Below are positions 1 to 12,840 of a stretch of 64,000 nt of DNA, piece after piece. Location of the stretch: assembly GCA_049724395.1 (NCBI GenBank), contig JAUGWO010000083.1, forward strand, positions 27,710-91,709, written 5' to 3'. The first letter of the stretch is position 1. The number at the start of each line of letters is the position of its first letter. The position numbers were made by a program, and so were the translations under genes. A model generated the notes under the pieces. It made no database searches. It was given only the letters and a program-made list of their open reading frames with translations, and was not told where the DNA came from. The DNA is from Spongospora subterranea f. sp. subterranea (Eukaryota; Endomyxa: Phytomyxea; Phytomyxea; Plasmodiophorida).

Positions 1-81
1 TGAAACACGAAACCGGGTTGAGCTGATCGACACCTGATGCAGTCCTACCTACACTTAAGACGACAACATGGACTTAAAATC

Positions 82-317
82 GTTTTTTCTGTCCATCGTA
101 ATCGACAATAACTCCTAGAGCAGCGTCCATCGGGCTGCAATTCTTCACCGTCTGCAACACTGTGTGGGCAACACGTTTGAATCTCACACGCTCCGCATTG
201 TCTGACTGCTCGTGATGGCACAACGTGTTGCCCACACAGTGTTGCAGACGGTGAAGAATTGCAGCCCGATGGACGCTGCTCTAGGAGTTATTGTCGATTA
301 CGATGGACAGAAAAAAC
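82..317. repeat. perfect 96-bp inverted repeat with 44-nt spacer
   Basis: Bases 82-177 and 222-317 are exact reverse complements; the match stops abruptly on both sides. The arms are not AT-rich and match no recognised transposon end. A perfect short-spacer palindrome of this size is either a recent fold-back duplication or a chimeric artefact of amplification or assembly. The arms were compared base by base. Confidence 0.97.
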
Positions 318-1460
318 AGATTTCATGCACGGTTCGCAACCAATGACGATGAAAAAACCGATCAAATCACGTTGGAACACTTTTTCGATAACTACTATAA
401 ACCATTAGTCGACATAATTTGGATGCCTACGCCAACTCGAGTGCTACCCAGACGGTGTCGAGTTCGACAAAAATATACAGCAAGTGGTCAGTGCCTTGGT
501 ACAGTCGGAATATATCGCCATTGTGCCAAAACACCGGTCTGGGAACAGTCCATCAAATCATTCCGATGGCTTATCTTGAAAAAGGGCCAATAATACATTC
601 TCATCATTGAAAGGACCGGGCGGGTCAATATCACTTGCACTTGATGAGATCAAATCTAAATTTCGGACTGAACATTTTCGGATGAAAAGTGTTATATGTC
701 TCAGTTGAGCATCTGGTGTTGGGAGAATTTGTTGTCCTAATCTAGTGGCAAGTTTTCGTCCTACGCATCGACTTGCGAGCCACTTCTGCGATGCAAACAG
801 AAGAAGCGAAATATATTTTCGAAATGCTCCCGAAGGAATCAAGGCAAGAAAATCGATCAATGGCGCGTTTGCAAAAGACATCGTTTGTTGTTTATCTCAC
901 ATTCAGTAGCTGGAATGTTTACAAAGACATGCCAATGTCGTAACCGCCGTCTCCTGAGCTCCATTCAAATAAAAAGGATACTCTTGCTTGGCGTTGAACA
1001 GTTAAGGTGAGAGGGAATCAACCATCAATACGTCATTAATTGAGTTTCGCCATCACTTTTATTTTATCAACACCGATCTGTAGTATGAAACAAGGTCTTT
1101 CAAAGCATCAGCGATGATTTTTCTTTGTCTGAATCTCCACAAGGTAAGATATGAGACTTCATTGCATTTGATGCGACAGATGTTCACTTGTAGAATTCGG
1201 CTATGCCCTTTTACAATGCCGCCTACACAGTTCTGATCAGGTCATCATTCCGTCAGCTGTGACTCCTTTTTAATAATTCATGTAATGGGATAGTGTATTG
1301 AGAGAACACTGCAACAACGGAATATACGACAACAAAAGAGAATTGGGAGTCAAATGGTTGGCGAAACATTATAGAAACACACGCTCGTTTTTTTTTCTTA
1401 AGCAGATATTGGTTAGTCATGATTAACAAATGTAAATCCACTAAAGTCCAGTTTATGCAA
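318..1460. other. no convincing gene; dispersed repeat copy at about 700-880
   Basis: No open frame here resembles a known family. About 700-880 resembles the reverse complement of about 9960-10110: they share a 13-base GCATCTGGTGTTG stretch followed by interrupted similarity (CGCATCGA, then CGAG, then ACTTCTG). This suggests an old dispersed repeat present in opposite orientations. Both copies lie just beyond the 3' end of a dehydrogenase sequence. Confidence 0.5.
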
Positions 1461-2867
1461 TTAATGGTCATTGGTCAAAACCATCCGATATCGAACCGAA
1501 TTCGCGGCGACTTTTTTCAGCGCAGTCGTACAATTTTTGGCATTCATCGGCAAAATTTCAGTCATTGCCTAGAATTAAATTTTCAATAAAAGAGCAAATG
1601 AATATTCGCCTTTGTACCTGAATATCATGATCAGCCGCAAACTGCAGCATCCGACGGATCTCAGAGGGAGGCGCCAATATTGAGCCAACAACCGATATGT
1701 TGCGATTAATCAAAGCAAAAGACCGAATTTTGATCGTATTTGGTATTCCGACAATGCACATTTTGCCCTGGGGTTTGAGTAAATTTAGATACGTTGCCCA
1801 ATCAAGATTTTCCGCCGGCACCGTCATCAACATGAAGTCTAATTTTGAACATTTACTAAACCAGCAACATCATATGACTGTTATACCGAATGATGCCGCT
1901 CTCTTTTTCATTTGATCAGCATCGTTGACGTCAAGAAAGTGGTCAGCGCCGAGTTTAATCGCCTCGTCACGTTTGTTGGCTGAGGTAGAAATCGCCTGAA
2001 AACATCCTCATTGGCATTGATGTCAACGGGAGGTGAACAACTTACAGTGGTGTCAAATCCCAGAGCAGAGGCGAACTGGATTGCCATATGACCTATAAGA
2101 CAATTATGAGGATTCGATATTGTTATGGGGAAACTGTACAGCACCTAAACCACCGATACCAATGATTCCAACAACATCACCAGGTTGCACGTTATGCTGC
2201 TGGAAAGGAGCCCATGTTGTAATCCCTGCACACATAATAGGAGCAGCATTCACCTACAATATGTGTCAATTTCGGGATGACACAGGTACTAGAGATGTAC
2301 CGTATCGAGACCATCTGGAATGGGAAATACCCATTTGTAATTACATCGAACGATTTCAGAGAATCCTCCATATGTGTGAGATTGGGCAGGATTCCCAGTT
2401 GGTGAATTGTAGATATCCTTTCGTTGAGTGCATAATTGAGGCACTCCCGTTTCGCATTCATTGCATTGTTCACAAGAACCGCTTTGGGGACCAACACCAA
2501 CCCTTTGTCCCATAGTTAATCCACTCACACCAGATCCTGTCTACACGTTCAAACTGATGGAGCTGGTGATGAGATCATGTACTTACCCAAAGCCGCTATC
2601 CGACCGATTATTTCGTGTCCCAAAACCATTGGATAATTTCCGATTTTCCAGTCATTTTGTTGCTGGTGCAGATCACTATGGCAGACACCACACGCATCGA
2701 CAGCAATTTCTACCTATAAACATTCATTAGGTAATCGCCTTGCGTTATCGATATCACTGTCAGACCTCGTCCCGCTCCAGAGGTTTCGGGGTGTATGAGA
2801 AATCAACTACATCAGCACCGGGTTTTAAGACTGCCCAAGATTTGAACGTTCCCGGTCCAACAGTCAT
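1461..2867 (-). CDS. zinc-dependent alcohol dehydrogenase, cinnamyl-alcohol dehydrogenase-like (spliced)
   Basis: This is a medium-chain zinc alcohol dehydrogenase of the CAD type, expected to interconvert aldehydes and alcohols using NADP(H) in the cytosol. Read on the minus strand from an ATG at 2867, the N-terminal half carries the catalytic-zinc motif CGVCHSDL and then GHEIIG. The structural-zinc cysteines follow (C-x2-C-x2-C-x7-C in [17 protein letters not shown]), then a nucleotide-binding glycine run GIIGIGGLG and a C-terminal segment with [14 protein letters not shown] and CIVGIPNT. The frame is kept by several short GT-AG introns of about 50-70 nt, and I see no obligatory break, so the gene looks intact. 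A broken copy of its last exons lies at 9196-9572 in the opposite orientation. Exact exon borders were inferred by eye. Confidence 0.88.
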
Positions 2868-3229
2868 CGTGATGAGATGTGAGTTGAGTTATGATCGGAA
2901 ACTAGATGAATCCGATCCTCCGAATATTATGGTATGCAGTTGCGGCCGGCCATCTTAGATCCGATATATTTTATGGGAATATTCCAGTTATATTAGTGCC
3001 GTCCCACCTTTCCGAGAGCGTTCGTCGGAATCCCTTTTAAGCGCGTTCGGACGCAACGGGGGTTAATAAACCCAGGTTGAACACATCGGATTGCACTGGC
3101 TCGTGTATTTCAAACATGGCATTCAGACGTCAGAGGAGGATGCTGTGAATCAGCTCAGTTCGGGCCAATCCTTGATCTGATCTTGCGAATATTCTATATC
3201 TAAGTGGTCATATTAAATCAACCAACACT
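2868..3229. other. intergenic, nothing recognised
   Basis: I see no ORF with family similarity, no tRNA-like cloverleaf and no repeat in this stretch. Confidence 0.5.
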
Positions 3230-3600
3230 GCCGCCCAAGCCTGTTGTTTAGAATTCCGGTCGGCACATTTGCCATTGATTACCACTTTTTTCCCATCAAG
3301 CTCGATGAGGAATGCATCCTTACTCAAATTCCAGGCTGCCCGCATTACTCGAGTAGCTCTGTTTGGGTCTGCTATCGTGAGAAAACGAGACGATGATGAA
3401 TACTGTGGAATATTTGTCGCGATCTACGTCGCCCGATGGCAAACAGCGACTTGAGTTCGCGGGCAGTTTGAGAATGGATTCAGACGCATTCCTAATCGGC
3501 TTGATGGGAGAGCAGGCTCGTAAGGTTAAAGTGCCAGCGCATGAAGAGCGAACGGCAGTGCTGGTTGCTCTGAATGACAACATTGATTTACACAATTACG
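3230..3600. repeat. diverged inverted duplication encoding a DAFLI-type peptide on both strands
   Basis: Reading outwards from about 3400, the minus strand (about 3310 down to 3240) encodes KDAFLIELDGKK and the plus strand (about 3480-3590) encodes SDAFLIGLMGEQ, each followed by a similar AVLV segment. The nucleotide arms share patches such as GCGGGCAG and GCATTCCT. This looks like an old inverted duplication of a coding segment whose family I do not recognise. Confidence 0.45.
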
Positions 3601-3862
3601 CAAGATCAGACCAAGAATCGGAACAAACTGTCATCGGAGAAACCAATGGCGCACAGCATTAGCAAAACAATACTTGACCAGTATTTGAAGAAACAATACT
3701 GTTTGTTTTTCGGCTATAAGACAACCCCAGATTTGATTGGAAAGGGAAATTCATAGGCGGCGGGAACGAACCTGATATCTCGGTCGACAACGGCCAGAAC
3801 GGAATAGCGGTGAAAGGGGGAGGAGAAATAACGAGATAAAAGAGGGACAAAGAGAGGGTGTA

Positions 3863-4153
3863 TTATTTAGGAGTTTCACGAGTACATACCAGTAGTTCTA
3901 GGGTCGAGAGAAGTAGCACGTTCCCCTCTTTCAAACCACGCTCTGGAGGAGTTCGATCGGAAGTGGCTCCGTGGGACGTGATTGAAAAAAAGGATTTCAC
4001 AAGATTAGGAACATCTGAAACAATAGATATAAACGGCTCCCATGTAAGATCTGATAAATTAAAACCCTGCACACCGATCAACAGTTCAATTTCACCTGTA
4101 TCAGTGATGCGCCTGAAGTCGCAAAATTGAAGATACGTTATAGGTAGCGCCAT
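3863..4153 (-). pseudogene. Ty3/gypsy integrase C-terminal chromodomain remnant (left copy)
   Basis: The minus-strand frame contains a chromodomain-like end: a hydrophobic strand, then LTWEP, a short acidic spacer and a helix with VPNLVKSFF. The chromodomain of the gypsy element at 57888-58214 has the same order (TTWEP, then VPILLKQFLL). Chromodomains at the end of integrase direct chromoviruses to chromatin. No integrase core lies upstream, so this is a 5'-truncated remnant. Confidence 0.65.
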
Positions 4154-4177
4154 GTGGTGCGATATTGTACAAGAGAG

Positions 4178-4370
4178 GTGTCAGGGTTTTGATTTTAAGC
4201 CATCAGATTTTACATGGGAGCCGTTTATATCTATTGTTTCAGGTGTTCCTAGTCTGGTGAAATCCTTTCCCCCAGAGCGTTTGGTTTGAAAGAAAGGAAC
4301 CTGCTACTTCTCTCGACCCTAGAACTACTGGTACTCGCTCCTAAAAAACTAACTCTCGTTTTGTCCCTCT
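4178..4370 (+). pseudogene. chromodomain remnant (right, inverted copy)
   Basis: The plus strand encodes FTWEPFISIVS followed by VPSLVKSF, nearly identical to the minus-strand remnant at 3863-4153 but pointing the other way. Both then run into a similar LLLLSTLELLV tail. The two copies are therefore arms of one inverted duplication. No other part of the element is present beside it. Confidence 0.65.
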
Positions 4371-4400
4371 TTTTTATCTCATTATATCTCTTCTCCTTTT

Positions 4401-6057
4401 CAGTTTTCTCCTATTCAATTGTACAATGTCCAACATTGGACACCGGTGGGTATTTGCCCCTGATCATGAAGATAATCGTCATACCCTCGTTGGCTATTCG
4501 TATTACATGTGTGAACCGTAGACCGCTCAAACAAATGTGCAACATCGAAGATGTACATGCTTTGATTGCAAAATGCACATCGAGCTAGGAAGATTGAGTT
4601 CATCAAGGGGTTAAAGCAATTCTCACTCTCAGTACGATAGTGTCGCATTCATGCTCATAATGTATTTATTTCTCTGCCCAATAAATCGACAGGCAATTCG
4701 TATTCAGGTCACTGTGGGGTATTCTCAAATACGTCGAGCGCGATGTTAAATCAATATTATCTGACTTTGTCCTGTTGAAAGGCAGGTCTGCGCTTCAAAT
4801 TCCTGCTCGGTGAATTTGATGAACAAGATCTGACAAATGGCATTTTCATGTGGAATTGTTTAAAGACTCCACTATGAAGAGTGTTATAGAAAACACTGTT
4901 CGTCCAGAAATTGTTCCAAAATCACATCGTGTGTTTATGCGGACGATTCTCAGCAAATGGTCACCAAACCAGCACTGGTTGGCGGCGCTGAAGTTGGCCA
5001 GTCTAGCAAGGGCTTTTCCGATCATTTGTGAATGCTCAACAGATTCGATACAATGCCATTGACCATGGCTTTTTAACTGGAGCAGGGTCATTACAAAATA
5101 GTCATTGAGAGGTATCTGTTCGGCTCTTAGCAGTCGAGGGAAGAAAGCGAAGCGGAGCAACACTGCGAAAAAGCGTCGAACTGGCTGCTGATTTACAATC
5201 AGGTGATAATGATCGCGTTGGAGAAGTGAATATGATCATGGTTGTGATAGCAATCGTCTGTACAAAAAGTGGGAATTGTCCGAACCTAGAGGAAGCAGAA
5301 AGGAAGCACAGTTGCGGGTGCCACCGATGCAGCAAACTCGAGGAAGTTTTGATTGAGCTCTCCGAAAATGAAGCTCCTTTGCGTGTTTATTCAGGACGTC
5401 TGGCGTCATTAATGACCCGTTGCCCTTCTTGAGCGTATCAAACCATGTTATGGTTTCGGCTAGGCCATTTTTTTTTATTTTCAAGGCAAATCCAGCGCAA
5501 GAATTATGAAAGAATTCTTTCAGCTAAATTACCCTGATGGAGTCGTCTGTACTGTCCAAGGCTATTTATGAATTATTAAAACACGTTGAGACAGTGGATC
5601 GAGAAGATTCGGAAGCTCTTCTGCGGAAGACAATCCATCGACTTATCTTATCTTGGATCAATACAAGGTGCACTTGATGATTTCGGTTGTGGTGCAACTA
5701 CAGAATCATGGACCTGAGGTCGAATTCATTCTTGCCGGGTACGGCACGCCTTCAAATACTGGACGTGGGAGTTAACAGACCCTTTCAAAAATATTTACGG
5801 TCAGATACCTTGAAGATCGAACTCGATTACAATTCCATGATTGTATAGTTGTACCGCGACCGAGGTCTACATCTGCACCTTGCATTGATCCATCATTGTA
5901 AACGTTCATGGTTTGTCTTCGCAGAAGGGTTTTCAAATTTTACCAAGATATAGACTCGTACTACGATATTCAGTCTAAATTAGAGATATCGTCATTGAAT
6001 TAGAGCTATCGTCTCTATATACGGCGATAAACCCAAAGCCATTATGTGTTTGACAAT
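4401..6057. other. about 1.6 kb without a recognised gene
   Basis: Short open frames occur on both strands (for example 4850-5062 plus and 5102-5335 minus) but none shows a domain, a plausible spliced continuation or repeat identity. I see no RNA gene. Confidence 0.45.
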
Positions 6058-7212
6058 TTACAGATCACCTCCAATAAGAACATTAGACCTAACTCCTTGA
6101 TCGATACCTCTATCGTTAAACATTCCCCTGGTCGATGATGCCGATTTGGTTGCTGCGCTATCCCCAACAGCCTGTTGAGATGATCGATCGTATCCATCAG
6201 TAATCCGCATGTTCGATCGGCCATAGCTGATCCCTGGCCCATCAATACCGGTATTGATCCCCACATCACTCTCATGCGATCCAGACCTCCATGACGAATC
6301 TAACAACTTGTTATCAACCGTCTTCACAGATTGAACCTCCCCCGAATCTCGATGGTCCAGCGCTCGTTGTTTAGACGCAATTCGAGATAATTTTGATGAC
6401 GCGCCCGCTGATCCTTCTGGTCCAAGCAAGATCGCATCGTTTATCGACTCATCGTCGACAATCTCCTTATTATCGATCTGATTGATCATGTTTCCGTTTC
6501 TTTTGGCGAACGTGTCGGTTTTTGAGCTGATAAGGCCCATGTCTCTGGTCTGTGCGAAATCAGCCCGTCTGCTCCCTGTTGATCCACCACCAACACCATA
6601 ACCTAAACCGTGTCCTATCGTCGCCGACGTCGCTTCTCTGCCGACCAGTGACCCTCGATCAAACCTCTCTCCTGTCTCCATTGCTGTCGCCATACTCTCA
6701 TCGAAACCTTCACGGTCACGTAGCTGTTGATTCCGCGATTGTAGCCGGTTCTTGACGGATCGGCCAGATGAGCCGCCCAGCCCTCCAGTCGTTGAATCGG
6801 TCTCCAAATGATCGCTGACCAGACCTGTATCTAGACCGCTACGATAGCTGTTGGCATTGTCATTACCCATCGCCTTGCCTGAATTAATCCTAGACCCTCG
6901 CTCGAATTTACTAGCGATCTGTTTGGTGTTGGCTCCATGGGATCCGGCAGCAACGCCACCGCCAGAGCCAATGACGAATCCGTGCCCGATATTGGCGGAA
7001 TTGGCACCTTCAAGAACGGTATTGGCTCGATCATATGATTGAACATCAACATTGGAATCGAATCGATCAGCGTGATCGTTGTGAGATGAACCATATCCTC
7101 TTCTGAAATTATCCAATATGTTTCGTCTAAAGGCGCCCTGACTGACTGGACCGATAATCCAATCACCCATTGCTTGAGAAAAAATAAGGAAAACGACACA
7201 GAGGAACGTCAT
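6058..7212 (-). CDS. secreted Gly/Ser/Asn-rich repeat protein, function unknown
   Basis: A single uninterrupted 384-residue frame starts at an ATG with a clear signal peptide: MTFLCVVFLIF, a small-residue region, then the mature chain near GDW. The mature protein is hydrophilic, with many Gly, Ser, Asn, Asp and Arg and almost no Cys. It contains two related modules, about residues 66-105 (NSANIGHGFVIGSGGG) and 190-230 (TSATIGHGLGYGVGGG), separated by charged linkers. No enzymatic domain is visible. The composition suggests an extracellular structural or wall protein, or a secreted factor, but that is inference. It is intron-free while most neighbours are spliced. Confidence 0.75.
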   Translation of the reverse strand: MTFLCVVFLIFSQAMGDWIIGPVSQGAFRRNILDNFRRGYGSSHNDHADRFDSNVDVQSYDRANTVLEGANSANIGHGFVIGSGGGVAAGSHGANTKQIASKFERGSRINSGKAMGNDNANSYRSGLDTGLVSDHLETDSTTGGLGGSSGRSVKNRLQSRNQQLRDREGFDESMATAMETGERFDRGSLVGREATSATIGHGLGYGVGGGSTGSRRADFAQTRDMGLISSKTDTFAKRNGNMINQIDNKEIVDDESINDAILLGPEGSAGASSKLSRIASKQRALDHRDSGEVQSVKTVDNKLLDSSWRSGSHESDVGINTGIDGPGISYGRSNMRITDGYDRSSQQAVGDSAATKSASSTRGMFNDRGIDQGVRSNVLIGGDL

Positions 7213-7560
7213 AAATGCTGTATCCAGCGTTGACCGATAGAGGAAACGATCCTTATGACAATGACCGCTATCAGCTGTAGAGTGACAAATCTAACTGCCG
7301 AAGGTGATATTTATATCGAGATCGGTCCAATAAAAATAAACCAATGGTTGGAGTGACCAGTAAACGACCGATGTTTATATGAAAAAACAGTGCAATTCTT
7401 GCCGGTTTAGCAAAAAAATCACCTTCAGACGAGAGCACTGATTTTGGAGCAGTTCAGCTGAACCTCCAACTAATTTGAGTTTCGCAGATCTGCTACGTGT
7501 ACGCCTATCAACCCTTTCTCTCCTAAAACCGAACAATAATGGAGCAATCACGTTGACCAC
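7213..7560. other. intergenic between two minus-strand genes
   Basis: Upstream region of the secreted-protein gene and downstream region of the NEPRO-like gene. No further feature recognised. Confidence 0.5.
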
Positions 7561-9195
<1,635 letters not shown>

Positions 9196-9572
9196 ATGTG
9201 CTTTTACAGTGTTGAATCAGACTTCATGTTGATGACGATGCCGGGGGAAAATCTTGATTGGGCAACTTATCTAAATTTGCTCAAACCTCAATGTAAACTG
9301 TGCATTGTTGGGGTGACAAAAACGATTAATTTTCCCGTCGTTTGCTTTGGTCACTCGCAACATATCTGTTGCTGGGTCGCTTTGTGCCCTTCATCTGAAA
9401 TCCGTCGGATACTGCAGTTCGCGGCTGATCACCAAATCATTTAATAAGAATCACAATCTGCACTTGGTTTCGTTATTTGAATTCAAATTCAGAGAATGGC
9501 TGAAAGGCTGGCGATGAATGCCAAACATTGTAATGCTGCGTTGACCCGAGTCGCCGCGGATTCGGTTCAATA
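9196..9572 (+). pseudogene. truncated alcohol dehydrogenase copy (3' exons only)
   Basis: The plus strand encodes [18 protein letters not shown] and SSEIRRILQFAADH, then after an intron-like gap a C-terminal exon with LAMNAKHC and RVAADSV. These match the last two exons of the gene at 1461-2867. Differences include frame-preserving substitutions such as LCP for LAP, loss of the final residues to early stops at about 9570, and absence of the whole zinc-binding N-terminal half. It is a partial, inverted duplicate, probably dead. Confidence 0.85.
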
Positions 9573-9591
9573 ACGGACGACATCCGTTTAA

Positions 9592-10260
9592 TTAGGAAAA
9601 AAATAACTCCTGTGTCAAATCAGTACTTTGATTGTTTCCCAAGCACGTGATTATAGAGGGTGTTGGGCCAATTGCCCGAAATGATATCTCCTGATATGCC
9701 ATGGACTTCTGTTTTCCTTTAAGAGCTTCGCCCGGAATCAATATTTCGCGGGTAGCGATTCTGATTAATCGTGTTTCATAGTTCATTCCCGTGCTATGGT
9801 GAGAGTGATGGCAAAACTCAATGATTGACGTAAGCGAATCCATTAATGTTGATTCTCTTTGAATAAATCTTGCAGTTTAGAAGACAGCTGAACACGATGA
9901 TTGTCGTTCAAAGCAGCGCGATGATCCACGGCTCTGTCTTTAACGATTTAGACGAAAGACTTGCCTGTGTTTTAAAGTCAGCCCGAAATTTTTTTCATTT
10001 CTTTCCGATGCATTTTTTAGCAGAATTCCCCTTCTGCTTGCGTTTTCAGAAGTCGCTCGTAAATCGATGCGCACAAACGAATTCTGCAACACCAGATGCC
10101 TAACCGGGTAACCAGTTAAGAAAGTGGATTTCATGAAAACATGTCTAGCCTGAGAGTTGGATTTCCACTCCTCTAGCGCAGATGGCATTGACCCTGGCCC
10201 GGCCCTTGTCATTAATATACGCAGTTGCATCATCCAGCCAATTTCATCAGAAAGCACCAA
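9592..10260 (-). other. unrecognised minus-strand ORFs overlapping a dispersed repeat
   Basis: Two open segments (9592-9843 and 9940-10260) might be exons of one small gene, but neither contains a recognised domain. Part of the upstream segment (about 9960-10110) resembles about 700-880 on the other strand, so at least that part is repetitive. I would not assign a function. Confidence 0.35.
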
Positions 10261-10666
10261 TCCATCAGAAGGGCTTTAGGGGTTTACGTCATTGGCCGAT
10301 TGTAACCGGTGTTGGCATCTCCTGACTGTACAGGGTACTGTATCATTAAGAACTGCATTAGACAATACACTGATTGAGTGAGCGGGTGATCTGCTCATCA
10401 CGTAGTTTGTATTCGAATCGGGTTGGTATGGCGCACCCCCAGCACCAAGTGTTTAGCGCCCTCTGCCCTCAACCTTATGTCGCTTTGGCTCACGTCGTCC
10501 GGCACGTTTTGTTCTGTCGCAACGTGTAATGACCCCAAGAGGAGGGAACTATGAAAGGTATTGGGCAATGTGTAATAGCAATTGATTGGCCTGAGACTAC
10601 GATGCTGACGACACTTGGGCTCAAGTTATGATTGGTGTAGTCACCAACACACGAACGCGTCGGGAA
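10261..10666. other. intergenic, nothing recognised
   Basis: No ORF with family similarity and no tRNA or repeat seen in these 400 bases. Confidence 0.45.
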
Positions 10667-12056
10667 TCAGGAATCGTGCCCTGAAACTGGGTTCGTCCGA
10701 ATGTCGGCGATGGAGTCCGCATCATGGCAGAATTGTTTGCAAGGCCGCTTACCGGCTCCCGAAATCTTGTGATGGTGAAAGCCTTCCCAATCGATTAGCC
10801 ATTGCAAGAGATTTCGACGAATTCTAGCATCAAGAAGTTCCGAACGACGGGGTAGTGATTGTAAAGATAATCCAGGGAATATGGGATCTCCCATTTTTGA
10901 GTCGAGGAGTAGATTTCTGGTGACAAACCCTTTGCTGGGTTTGAATTTGGATAGCTGTAATTGAAATTCCCCGACTGTGATCTCAGCCTCAGCTTCGGCA
11001 ATGTGACTCATGGCTGAAACCGACGGTTCCTCCTGATCGACTGGGCTTACTAACCAGTCAGTTTTTGTGACAACGTTTGGATCCGATTTGTTCAAGGTTT
11101 TAATTTGGACTACTTCGTATCGCGCGCAGGCTCTTCATCATGCCGCTGTCACAAATTGTTGCCACCTTGCACATATAGTTGCCGACATGGGAAATATCAT
11201 CAGCGTGACATTTGTGGAATTCTCGGAGGAAACGCTCGTTGCCACCTGCTCATGACTTGGTCCCGGTACCTGCGGATATCTGGAACATTGCAGGCAAAGG
11301 AGGTCAAGACGTCAATAGCCGCGTGTTGAAAACATGAAGGTCGGCTTCCGATCCCTCTCGCCATTGGCCTTTATTGCGATCAGATTTAGTTTTACAGCTC
11401 AACTGAATGCGCATTACCTCTATCGGCTGCTCCAGACTGAGAGCAATATTGCTTCGTTCTCTTCATACAAAGAGCTCAAGGGCTCTTTAAACGAGAAGGG
11501 TTCGTTTTTCATGACTTTAAACGCGTTTGTTAAAGATTGGACGCCATCTGTAAAATTCGTAAACGCTTTAGAGGATCTGGCTAGAGAAAACTGTTCCAGT
11601 GGTGGTCGCTCTGTGCCCAACGCATCGCTTGTGGAACGCCCCCACATTCCTAAGCGAAACAGGATGGCTTGGTTTACCAACAATGCGGACGGCGTCCAAT
11701 CTGCGCCTTCAATATCTTCCACATGACAGAATTTCTCTGCCTTCGCAATTGAGGTGCTTGGTCTGCTCTGCTAACACAACTGCGTCGGGCAAAACATGCA
11801 CTGTTCCGCTTTGCGTTCAACTAAAGATGGGCACGAGAACATGTTGGGCAAAATTCCACGAGAATAGGCGCCTAGAGTCGCCGATGCAACGCGCACCATC
11901 TCCAACAGTTTCTCTTCCTTCGAACGGGGTCACCGTCCAGCGACAGGGTCGAATCGGGTTCAAGGCCTCCAGTGGCCAGTCAGAAGAGCTTGAGGTTCAG
12001 AACAATGTTCCAACGCCATCCGTTCCTGTCCGAGCAACGCGATTACGCCACCGATG
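10667..12056 (-). CDS. unrecognised multi-exon gene (helical protein)
   Basis: Minus-strand open segments look like exons of one gene. About 11960-11800 carries LEMVRVASATLGAY, 11722-11420 carries NAFKVMKNEPFSFKEPLSS, about 11330-11230 carries DVLTSFACNVPDIRRYRDQV, and 11095-10667 is the last segment. The second is predicted to be amphipathic helix and faintly recalls BAR-domain proteins such as sorting nexins, but no PX domain was seen. Exon joins were not all resolved, so a pseudogene or two small genes are also possible. No function is assigned. Confidence 0.35.
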
Positions 12057-12066
12057 ACTTGTCCTT

Positions 12067-12304
12067 ATGATCTATAATATAGATCATACAGGTTTTGCCT
12101 CATAAAAATCCGTGGAAGTTTGCTCCAAAAACGACACACTTCTATACTTCACTGTGCAGTGAAAAATGACCAAGAATTTATTCTGAAAACACCAAAATAT
12201 AGGAATTATTCCATTCTTGAACTTATTTTCTTATCTGAAATGCGTAATTGCAAAATTGAGTATGTGAGAGCTGTTTCCGCCCAATGATCTATATTATAGA
12301 TCAT
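12067..12304. repeat. 238-bp MITE-like element with 21-bp palindromic ends
   Basis: A near-palindrome (12067-12087, starting ATGATCTATAATATAG) and its exact reverse complement (12284-12304) bracket 196 bp of non-coding AT-rich sequence. Each end is followed by the bases AC. The arrangement resembles a miniature inverted-repeat element or a pair of protein-binding palindromes. I see no clear target-site duplication. Confidence 0.6.
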
Positions 12305-12418
12305 ACGGAGTTTCATCAGGGATACACCACGCGACACTGGACCGGTCCTATTCCGGGCCCAGTCGTAGCTCTACTACCTTTGCCATCTTCCATGCACTGC
12401 TCTAAGTTAGAAGTACCC

Positions 12419-12492
12419 GTAGACTCTCTTATAATTGATAGGGTCCGTGGACGGAGATTCAAACAATGAAGAGCAATTATAAGAGAGTCTAC
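12419..12492. repeat. 19-bp perfect hairpin
   Basis: GTAGACTCTCTTATAATTG at 12419-12437 and its exact reverse complement at 12474-12492 enclose a 36-nt loop. No gene end was identified next to it, so it may be a small fold-back or a transcript hairpin. Confidence 0.9.
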
Positions 12493-12553
12493 GGTAGTTT
12501 GTGCTTGGCGTATCACGGAGGCGATTACTTCGTGGAATAATTGATTAATTTAG

Positions 12554-12840
12554 GTTTGATTTGCGTGAGGTTATTGAAGAACAAATCGTAATGAGTCTGT
12601 CAATAAAGAACCCGTCCGATCAAGTTCTGGCGTATTTCGCCAAGTTCGAAAACACTCGTGCTGCCGCTTGGTCAGTTGTGGGCCGGGACAGAGAAGATAA
12701 AGAATAAGAAACGAGGTGTTTATTCCTTGAAAGCAAAGGGTTGCAGTTCATTCATGACTGAACTAACACCTCTGATGTCTGACTCTATTGTTCTCAAGGC
12801 AATTATCTGGAATCATCTCTGGTATTGTTTTCACAATCGT
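12554..12840 (+). pseudogene. gag fragment of the same gypsy family as 53.6-58.2 kb
   Basis: The plus frame around 12590-12656 reads MSLSIKNPSDQVLAYFAKF, aligned to MSLTKKNPAERGLAYFTKF at about 54010-54090 inside the gypsy gag region. The similarity starts just upstream in a charged helix. The frame stops soon after and the rest of the element is absent, so this is a solo relic. The following ORF to about 12950 may be further decayed gag. Confidence 0.7.

Larger units (their letters stand above)
3810..4400. repeat. inverted duplication of a chromovirus 3' end
   Basis: The left arm (about 3810-4073) and the reverse complement of the right arm (about 4178-4400) align over most of their length, sharing for example AGTAGTTCTAGGGTCGAGAG and AATAGATATAAACGGCTCCC. 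The right arm lacks about 50 bases present on the left. Similarity is perhaps 85 percent outside the gap, so the event is older than the perfect repeat at 82-317. Confidence 0.85.
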
